This document shows, piece after piece, positions 42,252 to 51,310 of a DNA stretch of 64,000 bases. The DNA is taken from the NCBI RefSeq assembly GCF_030246885.1, contig NZ_CP126739.1, positions 2,852,001 through 2,916,000 on the forward strand, written 5' to 3'. Within the stretch, counting starts at the first letter, position 1. Each line of letters begins with the position of its first letter. This DNA comes from Microbacterium sp. zg-B185 (GTDB lineage Bacteria; Actinomycetota; Actinomycetes; Actinomycetales; Microbacteriaceae). The notes beneath the pieces are model-generated. The model did no database searches, was not told the origin of the DNA, and was given only the letters and a program-made list of their open reading frames with translations. A program made the translations under genes and the position numbers.

Positions 42252-43253
42252 CTACAGCTTGCGCAGCAGGACCCGCTCGACCGTGTGCGTCGCGCCCTTC
42301 TCCAGCACCAGCGTCGCCTGGTGCTTGGTGGGCAGCACGTTCTCCTCGAGGTTCGGCAGGTTGATGTCGTTCCAGAACCCCATCGCGGTCTGCACGGCCT
42401 CGCCGTCGGACAGGTGCGAGAAGACGTTGAAGAACGAACTGGGGTTCGCGAACGCGCTGCGGCGCAGCGCCAGGAACCGGTCCACGAACCAGGAGGCGAT
42501 GTGGTCGGTCTCGGCATCCACGTAGATGGAGAAGTCGAACAGCTCGCTGACCGCGATGTCGCTCGGGGAGGGTGAGGGCTGCAGCACGTTGAGCCCCTCC
42601 ACGATCACGACGTCGGGGCGCCGCACGGTGACGTGGGCGTCGGGGACGATGTCGTACCGCATGTGCGAGTAGAACGGCGCGCGCGCTTCGGGCGCCCCGC
42701 TCTTGACGTCGGTGAGGAAGCTGACGAGGGCGCGGCGGTCGTAGGACTCGGGGAAGCCCTTGCGCGCCATCAGCCCGCGGCGCTCGAGCTCGGCGTTGGG
42801 ATACAGGAACCCGTCGGTGGTGACCAGCTCGACCCGCGGCGTGCCGGGCCAGCGGCTCATCAGCTCGCGCAGCAGTCGGGCGATGGTGGACTTTCCGACC
42901 GCGACGGATCCGGCCACGGCCACGACGAACGGCGTGGTCGTGTCGGGCTCGCCGAGGAACGTGCTCGTGTCGGCGCCGAGCCGCTTGGTCGCGTTGGCGT
43001 ACAGGCTCAGCAGCCGGCTGAGCGGCAGGTACACCTCGCGCACTTCGGCCAGGTCCAGCATGTCGCCGATGCCGCGGATCTGCACGATCTCGGTCTCGGT
43101 CAGCGGCTGCGGCGTGCCCGAGGCCAGTCGCGACCAGTCCCCGCGGTCGATCTCGCGGTACAGCGAGAATCCGTCCGTCGCCGCAGAGCCCGACACGGAG
43201 GCGGTCGGTGCGGGGGTGGTGTCGTCGGCGGGCATCCCGAACATCGTATCCAT
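42252..43253 (-). CDS. coaA: Pantothenate kinase, type I
   Basis: A 333-residue P-loop kinase that phosphorylates pantothenate, the first step to coenzyme A. AVAGSVAVGKSTIARLL holds Walker A, ELVTTDGFLYPN the catalytic Asp region, DVVIVEGLNVLQ and FSIYVDAETDHIASWFVDRFL are family signatures. About 20 residues longer at the N-terminus than E. coli CoaA. ATG at 43253 is used; another at 43244 is possible. Converges with the WbpD-like gene (13-bp gap). In related actinobacteria coaA lies close to glmS; here 29 kb of EPS genes separate them. Confidence 0.95.
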   Translation of the reverse strand: MDTMFGMPADDTTPAPTASVSGSAATDGFSLYREIDRGDWSRLASGTPQPLTETEIVQIRGIGDMLDLAEVREVYLPLSRLLSLYANATKRLGADTSTFLGEPDTTTPFVVAVAGSVAVGKSTIARLLRELMSRWPGTPRVELVTTDGFLYPNAELERRGLMARKGFPESYDRRALVSFLTDVKSGAPEARAPFYSHMRYDIVPDAHVTVRRPDVVIVEGLNVLQPSPSPSDIAVSELFDFSIYVDAETDHIASWFVDRFLALRRSAFANPSSFFNVFSHLSDGEAVQTAMGFWNDINLPNLEENVLPTKHQATLVLEKGATHTVERVLLRKL

Positions 43254-43606
43254 ACCGCGCCCCGCCCCCTCGCTCGCCCGCCCCTGCCCGCGAGAGTGCA
43301 AGTCCCGGCTGGCGAGAGTGCACGTCCCCGCTCGCGAGAGTGCGCATCCCTGTCGGCGGGGATGCACGCCGCCACTGCGGGCGCTTCTTGCGCGGGTGAC
43401 GAGATTCGAATATCGGCACGGCCTTCGGTGCGGCAACGAGCACCCTTGGCAGAGGCAACGTGCACTCTCGGCAGCCATGCCACCCACTCTCGACAGCCAT
43501 GCCACCCACTCTCGACAGCGGCAACGTGCACCCTCGGCAGCAGGGGCGGAGTCCGCGGGGCGGAGGCCGCGCGGGGCGGGCGCCGCGCCACGCTACGCTT
43601 TCCCCC
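43254..43606. repeat. Intergenic GAGAGTGCAC repeat array (1)
   Basis: 353 bp between divergent coaA and ppx. The left part has GCGAGAGTGCA-type units (near 43288, 43312, 43334); the right part has the inverse form (GTGCACTCTCGGC near 43461, CCACTCTCGACAGC at 43485 and 43509). A 24-bp stretch is tandemly duplicated at 43475-43522. The whole is an imperfect inverted repeat related to the array at 48174-48470. No gene seen. Confidence 0.65.
43594..43599 (+). promoter_or_regulatory. Leaderless -10 box TACGCT before ppx
   Basis: TACGCT ends 7 nt before the GTG at 43607, so the transcript probably begins at the start codon. No RBS is visible. Confidence 0.5.
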
Positions 43607-44551
43607 GTGCGCCTCGGAGTCCTCGATATCGGCTCGAACACCGTCCACCTGCTCGTTGCCGACGTGCGACCGGGAGGGCGTCCGCTCGCGACGACGAGCC
43701 AACGCACGATCCTGCGGCTGATGCGCTACCTCGCCCCGGACGGATCGATCACCGAGGAGGGCATCGTCGCCCTCGAGCAGGCGGTGCGCGAAGCCCGCGC
43801 GGTCGCGGCGACCGAGCGGGTCGACGAGCTGCTCGCCACGGCGACCTCCGCGGTCCGCGAGGCCGAGAACGGCGCCGCTGTCATCGCCCGCATCGAGGCG
43901 GCGCTGGGCCAGCCGCTGCAGGTGCTGGCCGGCGAGACCGAGGCGCGGTTCACCTACCTCGCCGTCCGGCGCTGGATGGGCTGGGCGGCCGGACAGATCC
44001 TGCTCCTGGACATCGGCGGCGGCTCGCTCGAGATCGCGGCCGGATCCGAGGAGCTGCCCGACGCCGCGGCATCCGTCCCGCTCGGCGCAGGCCGCATGAC
44101 CGTGCAGTTCCTACCCGACGACCCGCCCGGCGAAGCCGCGGTCGAGCGGCTGCGGGCGCACGCGGCGCAGACCCTGGCGCCGGTGCTCGACACGTTCCGC
44201 GCGCAGCCGCGCCCCGACCGGTTCGTCGGCTCGTCGAAGGCGATCCGCTCCCTGGCGAAACTCGCGGGCCGTCCGGTTCCCGGCTGGTCCAGCATCGAGC
44301 GGATGCTGTTGCCTCGCGCCGCGCTCGGCGCCTGGATTCCGCGGCTGGCGCGCATCCCCGCGCTCGCGCGGCAGGAGCTGCCGGGGATCACTCCGGATCG
44401 CACCTTCCAGATCGTCGCCGCGGCGGTCGTGCTGCACACCGCGATGACCGCGCTCGACGTCGAGGAGCTCGAGGTCTCGCCGTGGGCACTGCGCGAGGGC
44501 GTGCTGCTGCGGTACATCGAGTCCCTGTCCTGGAGCGCCCCGGCCGCCTGA
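43607..44551 (+). CDS. Ppx/GppA-family phosphatase
   Basis: A 314-residue ASKHA-fold phosphatase for polyphosphate ends or pppGpp. RLGVLDIGSNTVHLLV (2-17) is the first phosphate loop, TSAVREAENG and LLLDIGGGSLEI the second; the length matches the short actinobacterial type. GTG at 43607 is supported by the -10 box directly upstream; the longer upstream frame crosses the repeat array and is not coding. Confidence 0.93.
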   Translation: MRLGVLDIGSNTVHLLVADVRPGGRPLATTSQRTILRLMRYLAPDGSITEEGIVALEQAVREARAVAATERVDELLATATSAVREAENGAAVIARIEAALGQPLQVLAGETEARFTYLAVRRWMGWAAGQILLLDIGGGSLEIAAGSEELPDAAASVPLGAGRMTVQFLPDDPPGEAAVERLRAHAAQTLAPVLDTFRAQPRPDRFVGSSKAIRSLAKLAGRPVPGWSSIERMLLPRAALGAWIPRLARIPALARQELPGITPDRTFQIVAAAVVLHTAMTALDVEELEVSPWALREGVLLRYIESLSWSAPAA

Positions 44552-44720
44552 CCCGGCGCCCCAACCCGCGGCACCCGCTGCCCACCCCGCCACCACGCCG
44601 GCGCCCCCAACCGGCGGCATCCGCCGCCACCCGCCCCCACACGCCGCCCACCCACGCCCCACCACGCCCCACCCGTGCTGAACTCTGGCGCAACGGACCC
44701 ACCTGCGCCACACTTCAGGT

Positions 44721-47300
44721 ATGGACGCTCCTGCGGCGTCGATCCGCACTCCCGACCAGCGCATCCGGGTGTTCCTCAGCTCCACTCTCCGAGAACTCGA
44801 GCCCGAGCGCGAAGCCGCGCGTGCCGCGATCGAGTCACTTCACCTGGCCCCGGTCATGTTCGAACTGGGCGCGCGGCCGCACCCGCCCCGGTCCCTGTAC
44901 CGCGCCTACCTCGCGCAGAGCGACATCTTCATCGGCCTCTACTGGCAGAGCTACGGGTGGACCTCGCCCGACGAGCAGATCTCCGGGCTCGAGGACGAGT
45001 ACCTGCTCTCCGGCGACCTGCCCCACCTGATCTACATCAAGAGCCCCGCGCCCGACCGCGACCCGAAGCTGGCCGAGCTGCTCGATCGCATCCGCAGCGA
45101 CGACACCAGTTCCTACCGCAGCTTCGACACGCCCGCCGAGCTCGCGCAGCTGATCGTCGCCGACCTGGCCACCCTGCTCGCGGACCGCTTTGACGCGTCG
45201 CGGGCCGCACCGGCGGCCGTGCAGGTGGAGTCCGGCCGCGGCATCCCGGCCCCGTTCACCAAGCTGGTCGGTCGCGCCGCCGAGCAGCAGCGGCTGCTCG
45301 AGCTGCTGGACTCCCCCGGCGTGCGCATGGTGACCATCGTCGGCCCGGGCGGGATCGGCAAGTCCCGCCTGGCCATCGAGGTCGCCGGCGCGGTTGCGGC
45401 GAGCGGCCGCGAGGTCGCCTTCACGATGCTCGAGACGGTCATCTCTCCCGACCGCGTGCTGAGCATGATCGCGCGGGCCGCCGGCGTGCGCGAGACCGGC
45501 GAGGAGCGCGTCGAGACCAAGCTCGTCACCGCCCTGGCCGGCCGCGACATGCTGCTGGTCGTTGACAACATGGAGCACCTGCTCGACGCCACCGGCGACC
45601 TGGTCCGCCTGATCACCCAGCTGCCGCGCCTGCAGCTGCTGGTGACCAGCCGCTCCCCGCTGCGGGTGCGGGCTGAGCGGACCTTCGAGCTCGGCCCGCT
45701 GGGCCTTCCCGACCCGGATGCGTCATCCACGGATGCCGCGGACGCCAGCGCCGTCGCCCTGTTCATCGAGCGGGCCACCGCGATCAGCCCCACCTTCCGC
45801 CTCACTCCGGACCAGGCGCCGGCCGTCGCGGGGATCGTCCGGGCGCTGGACGGAGTGCCGCTCGCGATCGAACTGGCCGCGGCGCGCACCCGGACGATGC
45901 CCCCGCGGGAGATCCTCAAGCGGCTGGATTCCGCGCTCAGCCTGCTGGTCGGCGGCGCCCGCGACCTGCCCGAGCGGCAGCAGACCGTGCGCAGCACGAT
46001 CGAGTGGAGCGTCCGGCTGCTGGATGCAGAGGCGATCGCGGCCTTCGAGTCGCTCTCGGTGTTCTCCGGCCCGTTCACCTTCGCCGCGGCCGCGGACGTC
46101 CTCGGGGACGGCGCGGTCGCGGCGATGGAAGCGCTGGTGGACACCAGCCTGCTCTGGCAGCACGAACGCGACGGCGTGCAGGTGTTCGGGATGCTGGCGC
46201 TGGTCCGCGCCTTCGCACGCGAGCGCGCGCAGGCGCCCGAGGCGGCCGATGCCGTCGCGGCGGCGCAGGATCGCTGGGTGGCCCACTACATTGCCGTCGC
46301 CCACGACGCGGCGGCGCGCATGCGCACCGCCGAGCAGGTGGCGGTGATCCGCGAATTGGATGCCGAGCGCGAGAACCTCGCGGCGATCGTGCGTCACCTG
46401 CTGGACACCGCGCGCCTGGATGACGCCGCCGATTTCGCCTGGTCGCTGTACCTGTACGTGTGGATCGCGGGACTCCTCGGAGTCGTCCACGACTGGATGG
46501 CCGAGCTGCTCGAGCGTGCCGACCGCGACGGGATCGAGCTGAGCACCCGCACCGAGGCGATCGCGCTGTACTTCACCCGCGCGGTGACGTACTGGCAGGA
46601 TCCCGACGTCGATGTGCTGCCCGGGCTGCGGCGCGCGGCGGAGCTGTTCGAGAAGTGCGGGGAGCCCGAGAGCGCGGCCCTGACGCAGGTCTCGATCGGC
46701 CTGGCGTATCTGTCCGCCCCGACCGGCCCGGACCTCGCGTCCGGTCGCGCCGCCCTGGAAAAGGGACTGGCCGGGTTCCGGGGTGCCGGCGACCGCTGGG
46801 GGCAGGCGATGATCCTGGTCACGCTCGGCCGGATCGACATGGCGTCGCAGGATGTCGCTGCCGCAGCGCAGCGATTCGACGAGAGCCTCGCGTTGGCCTC
46901 GTCGGCGGGCGAGACGCTGGGGGTGGTCATCGCGCAGCATCACCGCGCCTGGCCGAGGTTCCTCCGCGGCGACCTGGACGGCGCCGAGAGCGATTTCGCC
47001 GAGGCCCTGGACACCTCGATGGCGATGCGCCACGACGAAGGCATCACCTACGGGCTCGAGGGGCTCGCGGCGGTCCGCGCCGCGCAGCGCAACGCCGAGC
47101 ATACCGGACTCCTGGTCGGCGCCGCGCAGCGCCTGCGCCGGCACACCGGCCTGGTCAACCCGGGCGGCCTGGCCTTCTACGGTCCGCTCGTCGACGCGCT
47201 CCGCGAGTCCGGTGAGGGACCGGTTCTGGATGCCGCAATGCAAGAGGGCGCGTCCCTGCCCGTCTCGGAGGTCGTCGCCCGTGTCACAGACCGACGCTGA
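44721..47300 (+). CDS. DUF4062-STAND (NB-ARC-like) ATPase with TPR-like C-terminus
   Basis: An 859-residue signalling ATPase. Residues 15-110 form a DUF4062 domain (IRVFLSSTLRELEPER, DIFIGLYWQSYGW, LEDEYLLS), a TIR/SEFIR-like fold. A STAND NTPase follows: Walker A GPGGIGKSR at 208-216, Walker B LLVVDN at 278-283, LLVTSRSPLRVRAER as sensor, and the GVPLAIELAAAR motif. About residues 450-850 are helical repeats of TPR type (FTRAVTYWQD, ALEKGLAGFRGAGDRWG). This is the architecture of bacterial NLR-like proteins, which oligomerise on sensing a trigger. No DNA-binding domain. It overlaps the next gene by 20 bp. Immune or stress sensor is an inference. Confidence 0.85.
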   Translation: MDAPAASIRTPDQRIRVFLSSTLRELEPEREAARAAIESLHLAPVMFELGARPHPPRSLYRAYLAQSDIFIGLYWQSYGWTSPDEQISGLEDEYLLSGDLPHLIYIKSPAPDRDPKLAELLDRIRSDDTSSYRSFDTPAELAQLIVADLATLLADRFDASRAAPAAVQVESGRGIPAPFTKLVGRAAEQQRLLELLDSPGVRMVTIVGPGGIGKSRLAIEVAGAVAASGREVAFTMLETVISPDRVLSMIARAAGVRETGEERVETKLVTALAGRDMLLVVDNMEHLLDATGDLVRLITQLPRLQLLVTSRSPLRVRAERTFELGPLGLPDPDASSTDAADASAVALFIERATAISPTFRLTPDQAPAVAGIVRALDGVPLAIELAAARTRTMPPREILKRLDSALSLLVGGARDLPERQQTVRSTIEWSVRLLDAEAIAAFESLSVFSGPFTFAAAADVLGDGAVAAMEALVDTSLLWQHERDGVQVFGMLALVRAFARERAQAPEAADAVAAAQDRWVAHYIAVAHDAAARMRTAEQVAVIRELDAERENLAAIVRHLLDTARLDDAADFAWSLYLYVWIAGLLGVVHDWMAELLERADRDGIELSTRTEAIALYFTRAVTYWQDPDVDVLPGLRRAAELFEKCGEPESAALTQVSIGLAYLSAPTGPDLASGRAALEKGLAGFRGAGDRWGQAMILVTLGRIDMASQDVAAAAQRFDESLALASSAGETLGVVIAQHHRAWPRFLRGDLDGAESDFAEALDTSMAMRHDEGITYGLEGLAAVRAAQRNAEHTGLLVGAAQRLRRHTGLVNPGGLAFYGPLVDALRESGEGPVLDAAMQEGASLPVSEVVARVTDRR

Positions 47301-48147
47301 GCCCGTCCGCCCCGCCCGGGTGCGCGATGACCGGGTGCTGCGGATCACGCGGATCATCGCCCTGCTCCTGCTGCCGTTCCTGATCGTCGCGGTCATCCTG
47401 CTGTCCGTGTTCCCGGACCGCACTGGCGAGCTGTTCGCGTGGCCGATCGCCCCGCCGCTGAGCGCGTATCTGCTGGCCTCCGCGTACGTCGGGGGCATCT
47501 GGGTCTTCGCCCGGATCGTGCGGACGCGGCGGTGGCATCGGGTCGTGGTCGCGTATCCGCCGGTGATCGTCTTCACGAGCGCTCTGCTGGTCGCGACGCT
47601 GCTGCACCTGGACCGGTTCTCGCAGAACGTGTCGTTCTACACCTGGTTCGTGCTGTACCTGACGACGCCGTTCCTGACCGCGTGGCTGTGGTGGCTGCAG
47701 CGCGGCCGCGACGACGGGGAACCCGAGGCATCCGATGCGCGGGTGCCGATCGTGGTGCGCGGCATCATGGTCGTCGTCGGCCTCGCGTCGCTGATGACCG
47801 GCGCGGTGCTGTTCCTGGTCCCGAACATCGTGATCCCGCTGTGGGCGTGGGATGTGACCCCGCTGACCGCACGGGTGCTCGGGGCGGTGCTGTCGCTGCC
47901 GGGTGTGGTGTCGCTGTGGTTCCTGCGCGATACCCGGTGGAGTTCGTTTCGGATCGTCTTCCAGGCGCAGATCGTGAGCCTGATCGCGATCGGATGCTCG
48001 CTGTTCGCGGGCCGCGACGCGCTGCACTGGGACCGTCCCGCGACCCCGGGTTTTCTCGCGCTCGTGGGCATCGCATTCGTAGGCTACGTGGCCCTGTACG
48101 TCGGGATGGAGATGCTGCGTCGGCGGGACGCGGCATCCGAGCCCTGA
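47281..48147 (+). CDS. Eight-helix membrane protein next to the STAND gene
   Basis: A 288-residue integral membrane protein with about eight hydrophobic helices and short loops; no recognised motif. GTG at 47281 starts inside the STAND gene (20-bp overlap), so the two are co-translated and may work together, for example as sensor and membrane effector. The C-terminus is Arg-rich (LRRRDAASEP). Function unknown. Confidence 0.75.
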   Translation: MSQTDAEPVRPARVRDDRVLRITRIIALLLLPFLIVAVILLSVFPDRTGELFAWPIAPPLSAYLLASAYVGGIWVFARIVRTRRWHRVVVAYPPVIVFTSALLVATLLHLDRFSQNVSFYTWFVLYLTTPFLTAWLWWLQRGRDDGEPEASDARVPIVVRGIMVVVGLASLMTGAVLFLVPNIVIPLWAWDVTPLTARVLGAVLSLPGVVSLWFLRDTRWSSFRIVFQAQIVSLIAIGCSLFAGRDALHWDRPATPGFLALVGIAFVGYVALYVGMEMLRRRDAASEP

Positions 48148-48173
48148 CGTTGCCGCGGGTGAAAGACCTGGCC

Positions 48174-48470
48174 CGAGAGTGCACGACGCGGCTCGCGAGA
48201 GTGCACGACGCGGCTCGCGAGAGTGCACGACGCGGCTCGCGAGCGCACGACTTCGCGTCGAGCGCACGACGTGTCCGCGCGCAGAACCCGTGCACTCGGC
48301 GCTAACCCGTGCGCTCGGCGAACAGCGCGGCGGCGGGACGCGGCGTCCAAGCGCTAAACCCGGAGCCGCGAGCGCCCGACCCGCCCGCGAGCGCACGACT
48401 TCGCGTCGAGCGCACGACGTGTCCGCGCGCGCGACCCGTGCACTCGGCGCTAACCCGTGCGCTCGGCGAC
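48174..48470. repeat. Intergenic GAGAGTGCAC repeat array (2)
   Basis: Three tandem 22-bp units of CGAGAGTGCACGACGCGGCT type (48174-48240), then an 83-bp direct repeat present at 48239-48321 and 48387-48469 with few differences. Each 83-bp copy is itself an imperfect inverted repeat (GCGAGCGCAC ... GTGCGCTCGGC). It fills the gap between the membrane protein and glmM, which converge here. Confidence 0.8.
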
Positions 48471-48500
48471 AACGGGGCAAGAAGACAACGCAAGCAGCAG

Positions 48501-49859
48501 CTACAGCGCGAGCCGCTCGCGCACCACGTCGGCAAGCTGCTCCGCGTACTCGGACGCGACCTCGGCCGAGGCGGCCTCCACCATCACGCGCACCATCTCC
48601 TCGGTGCCCGAGGGGCGCAGCAGCACGCGTCCGGAGTCGCCGAGTTCCGCGGCGACCAGGGCCACGGCATCCGCCACGCCCGAGTCGGTCGCGGCGAGCG
48701 TGCGATCCACGCCGCGCACGTTCACGAGCACCTGCGGGTACACCGTCATGACCGACGCGAGCTCGGCGAGGGTCTTGCCCGAGCGGGCCATCTCGGCCAT
48801 CAGGTGCAGGCCCGTGAGCAGCCCGTCGCCGGTGGTGGCGTACTCGCTCATGATCACGTGGCCGGACTGCTCGCCGCCGAGGGAGTATCCGCCCGCGTCC
48901 ATCGCCTCGAGCACGTAGCGGTCGCCGACACCGGTCTGCACGACGGTGATGCCATGGTCGGCCATCGCGCGGTGCAGGCCGAGGTTGCTCATCACGGTCG
49001 CGACGAGGGTGTCCTTCACCAGGTGTCCGCGGTTCTTCATCGCGACGGCGAGGATCGCCATGATCTGGTCGCCGTCGATGATGCGTCCGCGCGCGTCCAC
49101 GGCCAGGCACCGGTCGGCGTCCCCGTCGTGCGCGATGCCGACGTCGGCGCCCACGCGCACCACGTGCGCGGCGAGCGAATCCAGGTGCGTGGAGCCGACA
49201 CCGTCGTTGATGTTCATGCCGTCCGGGTCGGCGCCGATAACGGTGACGCGGGCGCCGGCGTCGCGGAAGGTCTCGGGTGAGACTCCGGATGCCGCGCCGT
49301 GCGCGCAGTCCAGCACGACGTGCAGGCCGTCCAAGCGGTGCGGCAGGGACGCGAGCAGATGGACGACGTAGCGGTCCTCGGCATCCGCGAACCGGCGGAT
49401 GCGTCCGACCCCTGCGCCGGTGGGCTGCAGCTTCGGTGCCGACATGGCCGCTTCGATGCGTCGCTCGACCACGTCGGGGAGCTTGACACCGCCGCTGGCG
49501 AAGATCTTGATGCCGTTGTCCGGGGCGGGGTTGTGGGATGCCGAGACCATCACGCCGAAGTCGGCGTCGATGTCGGCGATCAGATAGGCGGTGGCCGGGG
49601 TGGGCAGCACGCCCGCGTCGAGGACGTCGACACCGGACGAGGCCAGGCCGGCCGCGACAGCGGCGGAGAGGAATTCACCCGAGACGCGGGGGTCGCGTGC
49701 GACGACCGCGGTCAGGCGTTTGCCGGCGGCCCTCCGGGCCTCGGCGGTACGCCCCTGGCCCAGGACGACAGCAGTCGCCTGGGCCAGGGTCAATGCGAGA
49801 TCGGCGGTGAGGGGGCCGTTGGCCAGCCCCCGCACCCCGTCCGTGCCAAAGAGCGGCAT
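48501..49859 (-). CDS. glmM: Phosphoglucosamine mutase
   Basis: A 452-residue alpha-D-phosphohexomutase that converts GlcN-6-P to GlcN-1-P. The phosphoserine is in [16 protein letters not shown] (about residue 106), metal loop DGDADRC, sugar loop GGEQSGHVI, and phosphate loop [12 protein letters not shown]. Length normal. ATG at 49859 is 17 bp after rpsI. rplM-rpsI-glmM is the usual actinobacterial operon. Confidence 0.97.
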   Translation of the reverse strand: MPLFGTDGVRGLANGPLTADLALTLAQATAVVLGQGRTAEARRAAGKRLTAVVARDPRVSGEFLSAAVAAGLASSGVDVLDAGVLPTPATAYLIADIDADFGVMVSASHNPAPDNGIKIFASGGVKLPDVVERRIEAAMSAPKLQPTGAGVGRIRRFADAEDRYVVHLLASLPHRLDGLHVVLDCAHGAASGVSPETFRDAGARVTVIGADPDGMNINDGVGSTHLDSLAAHVVRVGADVGIAHDGDADRCLAVDARGRIIDGDQIMAILAVAMKNRGHLVKDTLVATVMSNLGLHRAMADHGITVVQTGVGDRYVLEAMDAGGYSLGGEQSGHVIMSEYATTGDGLLTGLHLMAEMARSGKTLAELASVMTVYPQVLVNVRGVDRTLAATDSGVADAVALVAAELGDSGRVLLRPSGTEEMVRVMVEAASAEVASEYAEQLADVVRERLAL

Positions 49860-49876
49860 GCGGAGCGGAGAACCGA

Positions 49877-50356
49877 TCAGCGCTTCGAGTACTGAGGAGC
49901 CTTGCGGGCCTTCTTGAGACCGGCCTTCTTGCGCTCGATGACGCGGGCGTCACGCGAGAGGAAGCCGGCCTTCTTCAGGGTCGGGCGGTTGTTCTCCTCG
50001 TCGATCTGGTTGAGCGAACGGGCGATGCCGAGGCGCAGTGCGCCGGCCTGGCCCGAGTCGCCACCACCCGAGATGCGTGCGATGACGTCGTACGCGCCGG
50101 TGAGGTTGAGCACCGTGAACGGGTCCGTGATCAGCTGCTGGTGCAGCTTGTTCGGGAAGTAGTCCTCGAACTTGCGGCCGTTGACGGTGATGGTGCCCGA
50201 GCCGGGGATCAGTCGCACGCGGGCGATGGCCTGCTTGCGACGACCGACCGCGGCGCCGGGAACGCTGAGCACAGGGCGCTCAACGGTCTCGACGGTCTGG
50301 TCGGCCGGGGTCTCGGTCGAGAAGTTGCTTTCGTTGGATTCTTCGAGATTCGCCAC
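49877..50356 (-). CDS. rpsI: 30S ribosomal protein S9
   Basis: A 159-residue ribosomal protein. The conserved part starts at about residue 36 ([14 protein letters not shown]), with [14 protein letters not shown] and [21 protein letters not shown], and the C-terminal tail [12 protein letters not shown] reaches toward the P site. The first 35 residues (acidic, Thr/Glu-rich) are an extension common in actinobacteria. GTG start at 50356 with AAGGA upstream. Confidence 0.98.
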   Translation of the reverse strand: MANLEESNESNFSTETPADQTVETVERPVLSVPGAAVGRRKQAIARVRLIPGSGTITVNGRKFEDYFPNKLHQQLITDPFTVLNLTGAYDVIARISGGGDSGQAGALRLGIARSLNQIDEENNRPTLKKAGFLSRDARVIERKKAGLKKARKAPQYSKR

Positions 50357-50386
50357 GAGTGTGTCCTTAGTCAGTCTGGGAGGCGC

Positions 50387-50833
50387 TTACTGGGCGACCT
50401 GGTCGAGGATGAAGGTCTTGGGCTGCTGTGCACCGTGGGGGTGCTCGGCGCCGCGGTAGACCTTGAGCTTGGAGAGCTGCTGCGCACCCAGGCTGTTCTT
50501 CGGGAGCATGCCGCGGACGGCCTTCTCGACGGCCCGCTCGGGGTTCTTCGCGAGGAGCTCTTCGTACGTGACCGACTTCAGGCCGCCCGGGTAACCGGAG
50601 TGGCGGTAGGCCTTCTTCTTCTGGAGCTTCTGGCCCGTCAGCGCGACCTTGTCGGCGTTGATGATGATGACGAAGTCGCCCATGTCCATGTGGGGGGCGA
50701 AGGTCGCCTTGTGCTTGCCGCGGAGGAGAACTGCCGCGTGGCTTGCCAGCCGGCCGAGAACGACGTCGGTGGCGTCGATGACCAGCCACTCACGCTGAGC
50801 TTCGCCAGCCTTGGGGGTGTACGTGCGCGTCAC
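50387..50833 (-). CDS. rplM: 50S ribosomal protein L13
   Basis: A 148-residue ribosomal protein. [45 protein letters not shown] and [17 protein letters not shown] are all conserved. GTG at 50833 starts the operon rplM-rpsI-glmM. The RBS is weak. Confidence 0.98.
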   Translation of the reverse strand: MTRTYTPKAGEAQREWLVIDATDVVLGRLASHAAVLLRGKHKATFAPHMDMGDFVIIINADKVALTGQKLQKKKAYRHSGYPGGLKSVTYEELLAKNPERAVEKAVRGMLPKNSLGAQQLSKLKVYRGAEHPHGAQQPKTFILDQVAQ

Positions 50834-50888
50834 AATAGTGCTGCTTTCTTGATTCGAACGGAGATGTTCGTGAATCCCGCTCCGGGGG

Positions 50889-50914
50889 GTTTGGTTCGGG
50901 ATGCCGGACCAAAC
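50889..50914 (-). promoter_or_regulatory. Hairpin in the rplM leader
   Basis: GTTTGGTTCGG and CCGGACCAAAC pair in an 11-bp stem (one G-U type mismatch) with a GATG loop, about 55-80 nt before rplM. Could be an autoregulatory leader or an attenuator. Confidence 0.4.
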
Positions 50915-51127
50915 GCACCAGTGGAGGGCTCACGTTCGCGGTGCGAGGCCAGCAGGGCACAGGCACCAAGGGTCGATTCTACGGCATCGGGATGCCGGGG
51001 CCAAACACGCTGCGAAAAGCGGAGCGGTGCTGCTGCCGAAAGTCGGGGTGCTGGACTAGTCTCGCAGCACGGCCCGCGATGACGCGGTTGCCGCTGCGTC
51101 CGCGGATGACGAGAGATCCAGGCACCG

Positions 51128-51310
51128 ATGATGGATTCGAGTGGTTTTCGCCAGATAGGTGGGTTGAGCCCGATCGTGATACCCGCCGTGCTCGGATTGC
51201 TGGTCGCGTCGGCGATCGCCGTGTCGTTGGTGCGTGTGTCGGTTGCGCTGCGGGACGACGCCGAACGTGAGGCCGAGCTGGACGGCTGGGCTTTCGCGAA
51301 CCTGTCCTGA
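51128..51310 (+). CDS. Small single-helix membrane protein
   Basis: A 60-residue frame with one clear membrane helix (about 14-40, SPIVIPAVLGLLVASAIAVS) and a charged C-terminal tail (LRDDAEREAELDGW). Such a hydrophobic-then-acidic pattern is unlikely by chance. It is divergent from rplM. RBS is weak and the ATG at 51131 could be the start. Function unknown. Confidence 0.5.
   Translation: MMDSSGFRQIGGLSPIVIPAVLGLLVASAIAVSLVRVSVALRDDAEREAELDGWAFANLS

Noticed and set aside
43288..43522. Possible CRISPR array
   Set aside because: Units are short, imperfect and partly inverted, spacing is irregular, and no cas genes are near.
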